NCBI GenBank assembly: GCA_016987375.1
Contig: PJRA01000198.1
Location: forward strand, 852,644 to 890,785
Direction of reading: 5' to 3'
From: Brachionus koreanus
Taxonomy: Eukaryota > Rotifera > Eurotatoria > Ploima > Brachionidae
DNA: 38,142 nt
Position numbers and translations under genes: made by a program. The notes below the pieces were generated by a model that did not search any database, was not told where the DNA came from, and was given only the letters and a program-made list of their open reading frames with translations. Positions 11,212-23,100 of the stretch are shown here, piece by piece (the stretch's first letter is position 1; the number at the start of each line of letters is the position of its first letter).

Positions 11212-11640
11212 GAAATAGAAAGAGAAGCAGCAACTCGTGAAATATTTCTAGTGGAAGGTGAAAGTGTGCTTAGTGATCGCCAATTATCAGATGACTTTTA
11301 AACATCAATATCAATGACATCTAGTCACTTTTATTTCATTAACAAAACTAACAGATGTTGCCAAAATGTTTCTCATGATTTGACATATTTCAATAATCAA
11401 AGATGCATTGGAATTTGATGGAAACTACTTAAAAAAATGCTGAACAGTCAGAACAAAATTATGCTTCACTTCAACAGATCGCACTTCTTCTTCATCCAGC
11501 ATACAGTCCAGATCTTTTTCCTTCTTATATATCATCTTTTTTGCTCAATGGCTCATTTTGTTAGACTACGGTATTCTACTAAACGAGACCAAGTTTATGC
11601 TTTTTTTATTGATAAATTTAAAAAAGTTAAAAAAAAAAAC
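11212..11640 (+). mobile_element. Decayed, internally deleted mariner transposase
   Basis: Two separated pieces of a mariner-family transposase are readable. 11212..11301 gives AATREIFLVEGESVLSDRQL, matching the N-terminal helix-turn-helix of mariner (pattern AxxICxVYGEGxLSxRT), and then stops. 11484..11561 gives LLHPAYSPDLFPSY, matching the catalytic-domain motif HPPYSPDLAPSDYHLF. After a frameshift, 11548..11620 gives HFVRLRYSTKRDQVYAFF, matching the following hFxxgKrF..xeeV segment. The DNA-binding linker and the D,D part are missing between the pieces, so this is a dead copy. Terminal repeats could not be identified. Confidence 0.65.
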
Positions 11641-13168
11641 AAACAAACGCAAAATTTTTTGATTCACCCTAATAAAATTTTCAAAATAAGAATAGCTTTG
11701 GCAATTTTTATGTTACCTAAGAAAATATTTTATCAAATTAATGTTTATATTCAAAGTCAAGTAGAATATTGAGATCAATATTTCCCGGGGACATGTTCAA
11801 TTAGAGATCAATCAAGTAGAGGAATACAAGAAGCAAGTTTAATTGCCGGATAAATTAGCTAGTGTCTTTGGCTTAAGAGGCGCTTGATAGAAAATTATTT
11901 TATCATATAAACAAAAAAAGATTTTGTTTGTGAAGAGCTCGAACTTGTTGAACGAATGCTCTTGAGCAATTAGACCAAAATCAAGTGTTGCTAATCACAT
12001 AAAAGTCTGAATAAATGAGTTTTTTCGTCATGTCTAAATTAGAGACGGTGATGGCCAAAAATTTGCAATCAATTTGAACGGAATAAACAAAAACAGTGGA
12101 ACATAAATCTAAACCAGAAAATAAATTAACTTATCATCCGTTCTTAAAAACTATATTTCCGATAAATAACATTTCCGCAATGCAATATTTAATTGAAAAA
12201 AAAAAATAATATAAATTTTTTTTTTCTTTTTAACATAGACCACATATTCAATTAATTCGCTTAACCTCACTTGAGCCGACTAGCAGCAGCTGCTTTTTCA
12301 TTTCAATTAAAAAAAAATTTTTTTTTTTTCAAAATTTTTAACTTGATTTATTTTACTAAAAGTTTATGTACTCATTCAATGTTCAAGTGTTTTGAAGTGT
12401 TTGATAAAAAAAAATTTGAAAATAAAAATTAAATAAAATTTGAATTAATTGACTAAGTATCAAGATTGAAATATTGTGCAATTATTGAATAAATGAAAGC
12501 AATAAGTCAATTTATTGATTTGCGAGCAGAATTAGATCCTTAGCACAGGATCCAAAATCAATTAATATTTAGACACTGGTTGGGTCTTAAGCAATGAATT
12601 TAGAACTACTGCTACTTGAGATTATTTGAATAAATGAGAGAAAATATCAAATAATCAATGAGGAGACATCCAATCAAGCTCTAAACGGAAACAAATATCT
12701 GAAATTGTCTATTTAGCTATTGGATTTTTGTCGATCCAATAAAATAATTTATACAAAGATAAGCAAACGATTGACATGGCTTGAGAAATTATAAAATACT
12801 CAACACTAAAAATTCAAAGAATCATTTTTAGCTCGACAAGTCTCTAGACTTTTAATTAGCCGCTCAAATAGTATCATTTAGTTGTTTCTAAAAAATTTAA
12901 ATCTTCCAGAACAAATTTCTCAAAATGTCATAGACATGAAATATGCCAAGAGCAAAGATTATCAATCTATAGTTACATAATTTAATATTCTAAACACAAA
13001 ATTAATAGTCCTTTTAGGAACTTTTCTCTTATCGCTAAATATCATTATTCAATGTTATTCTATTTTCAGAAATGTCATCCTAGAAACAAAATTAATAGCA
13101 AAAAAAAAAAGGTTAGAATTAAAAGCTATATAACGAGTTGAATTTAAAATTTAAACTTTAAAAATAAA
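11641..13168. other. Spacer upstream of the nuclear receptor
   Basis: Moderately less A/T-rich patches occur near 11780-12120 and may be further transposon debris, but I could not assign them. A perfect six-bp-arm hairpin (GATCCT/AGGATC) sits at 12535-12552. The promoter of the NR2F-like gene should lie at the right end; no TATA box is evident. Confidence 0.35.
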
Positions 13169-14700
13169 ATGGAGGACTTGGACTTGAACAAATCGGCTCA
13201 TTCGCCGTCACTAGACTATTTCGAGAGCCGATCGGCGGCCTCATCGCCCTCAACCAATGTGACACTTCAGCGCGAGACAAACTCTCCCGCATCTACTTCT
13301 TCCTCATCGGCAAAAAAAGCGCCCAGTTCTCACTTTTTACACGACATAATAGGCATAAAACAAGAACAACACCAACAGCAACAACATCAGCAGACAAATA
13401 TGTCGCCATCATTGAATTTTTTCAAGCCATTTTTAAATTTTGCACCAAATCAACAAATGATGAGCAAAATGAGCGCCAAGAGCACACCGTTTATTGAATG
13501 CGTGGTGTGTAATGATAAATCAAGCGGAAAGCACTATGGACAGTACACATGTGAGGGCTGTAAGTCTTTTTTTAAGAGGAGTGTGCGCCGAAATTTGACT
13601 TATCAGTGTCGATCGGGCAAAAATTGTCCCATAGACCAGTATCATAGAAACCAGTGCCAGCATTGTAGGTTCAAAAAGTGTCTGAGAATGGGCATGAAAA
13701 AAGAAGCTGTTCAGCAAGGACGCAATCCGACCACTAATCAAAATGGGAAAAAAAGTCACTCGGAGCTGAAAATTTGCCAAAATGACGTCTCACAGTTTAA
13801 GCCCAATTTGACCAGTAATTTTGCTACTGTGCAAAATTTTGTCTTCGATCAACCTGAAATGAGCGCAGCAAATTTTTGTCTAAAATTTATAGAGAAAATT
13901 TTTCAGTTCAATTTAACAATACCATTTTTTAATTCATTAAAAACTGATGATCAAATACAATTGCTTAAGAGAAATTGGTGCGAATTGCTGTTTGTCAATT
14001 TGGCACAATTTGATTTTGATTTTAAAAAATTAGACTTTGAAGTTGATCACATGGGAAAAAATTTTTTTCACATCTATCAATCGGTCTTATCTGATTTGAA
14101 ATCACTCAAATTGGACATTGAAGAATACTCCTTTCTTAAAGGACTTGTCATCTACTGTTCGAGTATTTGATATTTCAGAAATTTTTGTCAAAATTTTTTT
14201 TTTTTAAATTTTTTTTCTTTTCAATAGATAATTCAGAAAAAAGTGATTATATGGAAAATTATGAAAATGTGTGTCACACATGTCTCAGAGATGTGTCCAA
14301 TTCAAAAGACAGAGAAAAGTGTTTGAGATTTGGCAAAATTTTGCTTTGCATGAGCACCTATTGGAGAACAATTTCGTCAAGACAAGTACTGAGACATTTT
14401 TACAACGACATCAGTCAAGAAGAACTGTTGGAGAAAATTGATAGAAATTGTCAAGAATTCAAGCATCAACAGCTGTCTGCATTTGGCGAAAATTTGTACA
14501 ACCTAATGAACCAAAATAGATCTTTGATAAACGAACAACTAGTCAAAGCTAGACTGCAAAATGGAAATTCGCTTGGTCAAAAATTTTCCATTGAGAATTT
14601 CATGCGACACCAGAATAGTTTTGGATATTTGCCACTGAGTTATTCTAGTCTGATGCTAAATTTACGTAATCCATTCATGACTACAAGTAAAACAGACTGA
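13169..14700 (+). CDS. Nuclear receptor, NR2F (COUP-TF/seven-up)-like
   Basis: Two exons, 13169..14162 and 14228..14700, joined in phase by a 65-nt intron; 488 residues. It is a DNA-binding transcription factor. A Ser/Gln-rich N terminus of ~105 residues precedes the DNA-binding domain, which starts at Cys111 and has all eight zinc-binding cysteines ([21 protein letters not shown] and C-X5-C-X9-C-X2-C). Its P-box [20 protein letters not shown] and second finger ([20 protein letters not shown]) are almost those of COUP-TF. The ligand-binding domain is divergent but keeps [39 protein letters not shown] and RFGKILLC, which match COUP-TF helices 3-5, 7-8 and 10. The terminal activation helix is weak (QEELLEKI) and is followed by an extra ~85-residue tail. 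Family placement is good; exact orthology is not certain. Confidence 0.9.
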
Positions 14701-15650
14701 CCGGCTTCTTAACACACCCACTAGCACACATTTTTTTCATCTAAAATGCCGCATAGCAAACATGACCACGTGGTCAAGTAGCTTAAAACCTATTATGTAT
14801 TTACAATGTTTGTCCGAATCAGTGTGTGCTGTATTACAAAAAAAACAAAAAAGATTTAAAAAAATGAAACAAAATTTTTTCTAAATGACATTTAGCCATT
14901 TTAAATTTGTATATTGAATAAATTATTTAAAATTTTGTCTCTAAATTAATTTTATAAATGTTCAATTGTTGATTGACCCAATTATCCTATTGAGATACGC
15001 TCCAAGAGACAAATTCTTGCATTTTTTTTTAAGCTTGCTAAAAGAAAAGTGTTCAGAATTTAAAAATGTGACAAGATTATCGTTTAAAAATTTGGAAGCA
15101 ATAAATTTTTATATTTTTCTTTTGTTTTCTACGATTTGTGTGTGTGTGTGTGCCTAGTACAAGTAGTAGCAATGTTATGCTTTGATAATTTCAAATCTTT
15201 TTTTTTATTTTTTAAGAAACAAATTATTAGTATCAGCTTGATTTTGAAATTTATCTCAGTGTCTATTTGCAAAATTTTAAATATCTTTAAGATAAAAGAA
15301 AAATCAATCATTGTTAGAAAAAAAAAGGCCAATAATAAGAAAAAAATTTTCATTTAATACAAAACACAACACTCAATTGGCATAGCTTTGTTTGTTGTTT
15401 TAGTTCTTCATGGAGATCAAGCATACGTAGGCTTTAATTTGACAATTTAACTTAAAGTATGATATTAAGATAAATGGATATTAGGAAAAGAGCGTATGGC
15501 AATAAGAAACAAGAAAACAAAATATGAAAAAAAAAATAAAAACTTTTCAAACAAAATTAGTTTTAATTATTTACAATTAAACTTGTAGTCAACGAAAAAA
15601 AAAACAAAATGACGAAGCTTGACTGCTCCCAGTTGTTTATACTTGCCGAA
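14701..15650. other. Spacer with TG microsatellite
   Basis: 3' flank of the receptor gene, followed by A/T-rich sequence. A (TG)8 tract spans 15137-15152. No coding exon is credible; the open frames around it are simple-sequence artefacts. Confidence 0.45.
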
Positions 15651-15653
15651 ACC

Positions 15654-15661
15654 TATATAAA
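15654..15661 (+). promoter_or_regulatory. Probable TATA box of the Cys/Pro-rich protein gene
   Basis: TATATAAA in a locally less A/T-rich stretch, about 130 nt before the ATG at 15783. A 5' untranslated intron may lie between them, since a pyrimidine-rich tract ending in TTCTAG sits about 26 nt before the ATG. Confidence 0.45.
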
Positions 15662-15782
15662 TCCAAAGATTTCGCATCATTTTTCATAAATCATTATACA
15701 ATTTAAATAAATAAATTTGAAAAAAAAAAATAAAATTAAAACCTTGTTTTATTCTAGATTTGATAAAGGCCAACATCCAGCA

Positions 15783-16804
15783 ATGTCATCATATCCAGTA
15801 ACTCAATCATACGGCGGTCCAGGCAGCTATTCTGTTCAGTACAAAACGGGTCAGACTCAGCCAAGCATAGCCCGCTACGGCCAATCACTTTCATCGGACA
15901 ATTTGGACTATAGTAACTGTGCTCCCTCATACAACTGCGGCTACCAACAAGCTCCTACTTATAACAATTACTGTAATCAATTGGACACCAATGATCCTCG
16001 ACTTCTCCAACAAATAGAGCAAATTGTCGCTGGACTTGTCGACTGCAAACGTCCAATACTCAGAAGACAAGTTATTTCAGTTCCATCGCCTTGTCCAGGC
16101 CGAGTTGCCTATGTAACTCGTAGACTTCCAACTCCTCCGCCAGATATAATTGAAAGAATCACTGTTGTCAAGCCACCTAGAGATGTGGTTAACTTGTGCA
16201 TCGAAAAACCCTCGCAACCGGGCCCGTGCTATCAGGAAAAAAATATTTGCGGCAAAGTAGGAACTTGAATAAAACATTATATTTTGATAAATTTAATTTA
16301 AAATAGCCGAGAAAACCAATCATTCAACCAAGAATAATTAATGTAAATCCAAGATGCAATCCATGCGTTCCATGTCCACCAGCACCGTGTCAACCATGTC
16401 CGCCACCTCCATGCAATCCATGCCCACCCCCACCATGCAATCCATGTGGACCTTCCTCCTACCCACAGCCAGGACAAAACTTTCAAGCCCAAGTTCCATT
16501 GTCACCAAGTCCATCTGGATCTAATTTGAGCCAAGATTTGAATCAACAATCAGCCACTTTGACCCAACAACCGGCCTACACTCAACAAGGCTACACACAA
16601 CAATCCTATAATCCGTCTTCGGCTTACCAGCCTCAAACGGCGTATAGCCAAGCTTTAACCCAACAAGCGTATCCTGCAGCAGCTTATTCACAAGCTGGAT
16701 ATCAACAAGCACCCCCAGGCTATGCTCAACAACCTGCTTACAGCCAACAAGGCGCATACGCTCAGCAAGCCTATTCGCAACCATCTCAAGGCTATTATCA
16801 ATAA
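15783..16804 (+). CDS. Cys/Pro- and Gln/Tyr-rich structural protein, unknown family
   Basis: Two exons, 15783..16256 and 16307..16804, with a 50-nt phase-0 intron; 323 residues. The first ATG after the TTCTAG acceptor was chosen. In order: a Ser/Tyr/Gln-rich start (MSSYPVTQSYGGPGSY); a conserved-looking core with LLQQIEQIVAGLVDCKRPI, then RLPTPPPDIIERITVVKPPR; a Cys-Pro repeat block at the start of exon 2 (CNPC, CVPC, CPPAPCQPC, CPPPPCNPC); and a Gln/Tyr/Ala-rich tail of repeated AYSQQ/GYTQQ-type units ending GYYQ. There is no signal peptide or membrane helix, so it is probably intracellular. The composition suggests a disulfide-linked, low-complexity structural material, for example part of an integument layer; this function is inference. 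AATAAA follows within about 30 nt. I do not recognise the family. Confidence 0.85.
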
Positions 16805-19800
16805 ATTATGAACACTAAGCTTGTTACCAAAATAAAAAATTGTGCTAAAAGCAGCTAAATTTAGATTTTAAAAATCTAATCTTTTTTCTTCACTCAAAAT
16901 AATAAAAATTTTTAATTTAAAAAATTTTTATTTAATTTTATAGCTTCTATTTGGCTTAGTTATTAAATAATTATTAAATAAAATGTTTATTTAGAATAAG
17001 ATTTTTTTGTTTGTTATTTTGATGTAACCAACTAACACATAGATAAAAGATAATTTAGTGAGTAAAATTGAAAAAAAAATGAAAATTATTTCAAAAGATT
17101 TTTCGAAAAAAGTCGAAATATTTAACTTTTTTAAAAGATTACCAAAAAAAAAAACAAATAAATCGTAAAATTTTCTTGTTCTTTTGTGTAGTTAAATTGC
17201 ATAATAAAAGTCATGAAAAATTGATTTAAAATTAAATTTTATGACATTTTTTTATTTAAATTTCATGCTTTTTTATAAATGTGACTAAAAGTCATCAATC
17301 ATTTTTTCAAGTTGATTTAAGCAGCAACCAAGTAAGTTTGCGAAGATGTCTTACTATGGTAACTGAGAACTAGATTCAAGACATTATTGGTATGAATGTT
17401 ACATAAATAGGGAAAATATGCAAATGATTGGCACACTGCTGGTGGACATGAAACGTATGAATTTTGGATTAAAAAAATAAAATAAATCTATTTAAACTTG
17501 ATTCTAAAAATTTATTTATATCATAAAAGAGCTAAGTCAATATGTAACAAAACTAGATATTTGTCTTATATTTGTCAATTACCATTGCTGAGTTATAAAA
17601 CCTATTTTTTAGTTTTTGAAATAATTTTGAAAAATTTTTTATTTATTTGTTTTCTTTACCGAGCTAATACTCTTTCAGAATAAAAATAAATACAAAAATT
17701 TTAATTTAAAATCAAAATAAAGTTAAATAAAATAACATACAAATAAAAAAAAAGGTAGGTTAAGAAAAAATAAAATTAAAATATGATAAATTTAGATAAA
17801 TAGTTACAGAATGCATATATTTAAATTTAATATTTTCTATCATTCAATGCCGAGAAAATTAATTTCTTTATGATTGTCGATATTATTTCTGCATATTCTT
17901 AGGTCAAATCTGTTTTATTTTTTGAAAAAAATTATTAAACAAGACTTTTTTAAATAAAAAACCAAAATCTAAGACTATGCCAAAGATTTCAAATGGCTAT
18001 CGGTTTCGAGCATCTCTCGTTTAATAAATAGAATGTAGTTATCATTTTTTAGTCACATTATTTTTCTATTTTTCTTTAATATAGCAATCGAATAAATTTT
18101 ATTGAGGTATTTTTAATTAAGAAGTGTACTTGTTGCACCATCTTGCATTTCCAAGACTTGTTTTAACATCTAGAAAAATTTTTGAACAATTAAAACTAAT
18201 ATAGCGCAATATAGAGAGACAATTTTAAAAAATTTGAAATGAAAGAAAACAAAAATAATTTTGAAAAAGCGTTAAAATAAAAATTTTTATTTAATATTCA
18301 TAATATTGAATAATGAAATAATGAAAATAATTGCATAACTGATAGGAATGAAACTCTTATTGAATTTTTAGTTAGTTTTTTATTTGAATAAAAGATAAAA
18401 TTTTTAATGCTTTCACATATCTAAAAAAAAATTAATAACTATCATAAATATGTGAAAGAAAAGAGTCTCTAATAAAATAATTAAATATAATTTTGAAAGA
18501 ATATAGCAACTTATAAATAAATAAAGCAACTTATAAATTTATTTGATATTTAAAAAAACTAAAAAAGAAGTAAAAAAATTCACGAACATATTTACCAAAT
18601 AAATTATTTTAAATAAAATTTAAAAATTACCTAAAGAATTTTATTTAGTATTCAAATGTAGTTAATGATTTCTTTTAAAAAAATTTAATTTTGAATTATT
18701 GTCGCTTTTTAAATTTTTTTTATTTTAGGTAAGAATTTTGATGAAGATGTTCTAGTTTTTTATGGAAGATTAAAATATTTATGTTTTTGAAAAACCTCTA
18801 CAACACAATAAATTTAATGCTTCGATTTTGAATAGTAAATTCTAAATTGTTTTTTATTTTTTAAAAATTATTTCAGTTGTGAGATGACCATTAATTTTTT
18901 TTTAGTTGAAATTTTTATAGAAAATGACCCAAAAAAATTTTTTTCTCGTCTTGAATTTTAGCTTAACAAAAAAACAAAATTTTTATCTTTGAGCACTAAA
19001 ATTATTATTTTAGACAACATTTGTTCTTAATTAATTATTCATATCTAAACAAGAATTTTTATTTAATTCTGACCTTTGGTAGTAAATTTAAATTTTAGAC
19101 TCATAAAATTTTGTTTTGAAGATTGACAAGGTGCTTTTCAAGTGTCTTGTTTGTTTTTTTTTATTTGAATTTATATAAGATGCAACAACTAGATGAAGAA
19201 ATACTCTTTCATAACTAAAATTATAAAAAAAAAAATTATCAAATATTTAGGTCGCATATTGAAAAATTGACAAAAAAAAAATTTTAGAGTAAGTTCATAA
19301 TTTTGTTTTTTAAGATGACTAGAATGATAACAGATTGGAATTAATTTGCTCCTTACAAATTTAACCAACGAAAAGAAAACGAAAGTTAATTATTTTGAGT
19401 CAAAACTATGGGAAGATTAAAACTTAAATAAATATTTACCCACCATCATAATTATTTTTTTTTTATATTGTTTTTTAAAACTTTGCTTCTTCAAAATAAA
19501 TCCAGTCTTTTATTTTGTTTTCGTGGCAGAAACAATTCAATTGTAAGCTAGGTTTTTAAATTTTTCGAATACTTGACAGATAGATTAACTTAAGTAGAAT
19601 TTGATGAGAAAAATGAGGAAAATTTAAAAAAAAAAGCGTTTTAAAAATTTTTTAAATGAAGTTTCAAATAATTTATGTTTTTTTTTTTTCACAATTACAT
19701 ATTTTCATATTTTTTATGTTTCATTTAACTTATAATTTAAATATTTTAATTTATAAAAAATCGATGTGTAATATCTTGAAACAAGTGTAAGCAGTTGATT

Positions 19801-20166
19801 TTCGTTTTGAAAAATATAAATTAAATGGTTAACGTTTTTAACTATTTGACTAAATAACAATTTGGAGAAAAATCTAAAATCTAACTAAAATAATTTTTTA
19901 TTCTTTTCTTTTTGTATTTGAAAATGATGTCATATTTTCTATAAAAGGTAAACGCGTAAAAAAAAAATTTCATATCACTTGTTTCTTTGGCAATTATCAT
20001 CAAGAAAAATTGAGGAAAAAATTAAATGCAAATATAATTTTACTAGACATAATTTGAACTTAATTTTGTCAGCAAATGCTTCAGCAATAATTTTTCATGT
20101 TCAAATTAAACTGGAAAAGAGAAAAATTATTATTTTTTATTTAAGTAGAATATAGAATAAAATAAA
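16805..20166. other. Long A/T-rich spacer
   Basis: Over 3 kb of A/T-rich sequence. A short less A/T-rich islet at about 17320-17475 looks weakly coding. Otherwise no exon, RNA gene or clear repeat is visible. The right end should carry the promoter of the POMGNT1-like gene. Confidence 0.4.
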
Positions 20167-23100
20167 ATGCCGAACATAAAACGATTGATCATCAAGCGAT
20201 TCGGTGGTACGGCCAATTTTCTAATATTTGTCTTGTTTGTGTTTGTGAGCTATTTGAGTGTAAGAAATTATTTTAACGATTCATCTCAAAGCGAAGAAAT
20301 AATAAATAGTCAAATAAATGATGGGATTAAAAGCCTGGATAAAAGTAACTGCTTATTTTTGTTTAAAGTGAAATTAATCTTTGGTTTTAAGTAAAAAAGG
20401 TAACCGAAAAACAGCCGATACCTGACAAGATAGAAAACAAGCCGAAATTTGTGCCGAATCACGGCAAACCAGACCCAGGTTCTCTTTAAAAATCATTTAA
20501 ATTTGACTCTAAATAAATAAATAAATATTTTTTCTAGAATGTGAAATAGAAGAAAAATGTACAGCTCAATCAGTGTCATATAAACTTTTGTCTGGTCAAG
20601 GCATGGACAAATATCCAACTATTTGCTTGAATGGAAAATTGTACTATTCAAATTTTAATATTAAAATTAATGTTTTTTTTAATTGATTTATAAAAGATTA
20701 TTGAGCAAAAATTTACCGGAAAATAAAATTGGCAGAGGAATTAACCTTATAGTCTTAGACCGTAAATTGAAAAAAAAATTAGTGTTTTTTGAAAATTGAT
20801 TTTAAAATTTTTACTTTTTTTTTTTTTAATTTTTAGAAATATTTGATAAACTCAATTTTTAAACAACACAAAAATATTTACATAATTTTATTAACTATTT
20901 ATTAAAGAAAACACTTTGGAGGTAGAATCAATAGAAGCATACGACACTTACACAGATGGTAAAGCATTTAAATTAGCTCAATTTATTTTTGATAAAGTTT
21001 AATTTAATCAAGACTCTAGTTTCTATCGGATGATCACCAAAAATGTCAAAGACGGCAACCTGATAATGATAGCTAGTTTTGACGAGATGGCTAATGCGTA
21101 ATTTTGTTCTTATTAGCTTTGACTAATACTCAAATGTTTATTTTAGTCTTCGAGAAACAAGCATCAAAGCAATGGAATCATATGGCAGTCAGCTATTCGG
21201 CAACATAAAATTTCGCGATGGATTTGTCATGATCGGACAAAGAGGAGTTACCAAGGGAAAAGCCATTGAATATGTGCGATAAAATTTTTTTGTAAAAAGA
21301 AAAAAATGTTTTTATTTATTTTTTTAAATATTTAGATTGAAGCTAAAGGAAAAAAAGATTTTGCCATAGCTGCCAAAATAACAGGATGTGCCAACTTTCC
21401 GCGTATAATAATTGTTTATAATTTAAAGAAAAGTTTAGCTAATATTTTATCATTTTTAGTTGGTACTTTGAGTCCAGTTAAATTCATGGAAAAAAATGTG
21501 ATCGACCAAGACCAAATTTTGGTCGCCAACTATCTAAAAAACTGTGGTCTACGCGAAGATTGCCAGGCTGACGAGTTTGCTGTTCATGTTTACACAGGCA
21601 AAAACGACAAAGATGAGCCCAAAATATGTGTTGATGGCAGATAGTATGTCAAATTGTAAAATTTTTTATTCATTCTAAAATGAAAATTTGAATTGAAGTG
21701 TGATTGCGCGAGGAATTAACGATGCTGGACGTGGAATCAACATTGTGGTAGTTGGAAATGGAAAAGAAGTGCTGAAAACAGCTCACTTTGACACTTACAT
21801 CGAGGATAGCACCAATTTGGAAATATTTCTAGAGGGCCTCAATGACAATGTGGTGATAATTGCGGTATCGTTTGACGATGCGTCCACCAAGTAACCTAGA
21901 CAAATAGTCATTTATCTCATTTTGAAAATATTTTTATGGCTTAGCCTCAAGCATTTTTGTAAATTATTGTTTAGAGATATGGGAAGTGAGCTAATAGATA
22001 AAATTAGATTTCGTAGTGGATGGTATTTTATCAGATATTTACAAAAGAAAAATAATTCAAAATTAGAATTTAAAAAAGAAGAGGTTAGTTAAAAATAATA
22101 ATGCTTTTTAGCCTATTAATCAATGTAAATCTAATTAGACATAAAAATATTTTTTTTTCTCTCAATTTATTATGTAGTTCTTAATTAATGTTGTAAAGGC
22201 TTGGAAATTTAGCTAGAAATTTATTTTTCGATCTTGGCTCTGGTCTTATTCAAAATCTTAGACACAGAGATGCCTGGATTTTTGTTGGTCGTAAAGGCAT
22301 CAATGGTTTCTCGCCAATAGAAGAGGTTTTTTCTATTTTAATTTATAGTTTATATTAATTGCTATATAAAAATAGTTAAAAAATAAATAATCTAATTTTT
22401 ATAATTTTTAAAAATAGATATCTTATGCAACAGCCGATGGCTCTTTTCCGCCTGTATTGGACAAAAAATTCTGTGTGCCACAAACATGTAAGTTCAATTT
22501 TTTCCTTGAAAATGACAATTTAAACTTGTTGAAAAAAAAACTTAATATTTCGACATTAATTGTTTTATTTCTTTGACACTTATCTCTTGATTGTTGGACG
22601 CTATTTCTTCTGCTAGTAATTTTCTTTTTCTTGCTAGCAAATTTTAATGTTAGCTAAAATAATGATAGTAATTATTTTCTTGTGCTAGCAATTTTTTTTC
22701 ACCTGCTTGTAAAATTATGTGTATGATAGCAATATTTTTTCTTTTGATAGCAAAAATAAAAGTTTGATAAAATAACCAAAAAAATATTTTTATTCATATT
22801 AATTTAGAAAAGAATAATAAAAAGAAATTAAGCCAAGTACTGGCAAAAAAATATAAAAATTTCATATGGAAATATTAATTTTAGTTTTTTCGCTGTCTTT
22901 TTGATTTTCTGACAGAACTATTTTCTGTATTTCTTTTTTTGGTTGTAGAACCACGAGGTCTGCGACGACGTTTTGGACTATTTGAAGATTTTTGTGCATC
23001 AGATTGATAATTTTGATTAATATTTAAATCATTCGGTTTCTTTAATTATAAAGGATTCGATAAGTATTCACTATTTATAACATTGGATAAAATATAATAC

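Noticed and set aside
11437..11772. 111-codon plus-strand frame as an intact gene
   Set aside because: Only part of it matches mariner and the preceding motif is in another frame; it is a decayed transposase.
13520..13780. Minus-strand frame of 86 codons
   Set aside because: Antisense to the zinc-finger domain of the nuclear receptor.
15129..15357. Overlapping frames over the TG microsatellite
   Set aside because: Simple-sequence and A/T artefacts on both strands.
16077..16784. Minus-strand Trp-rich frames
   Set aside because: Antisense to the Cys/Pro and Gln/Tyr repeats of the structural protein.
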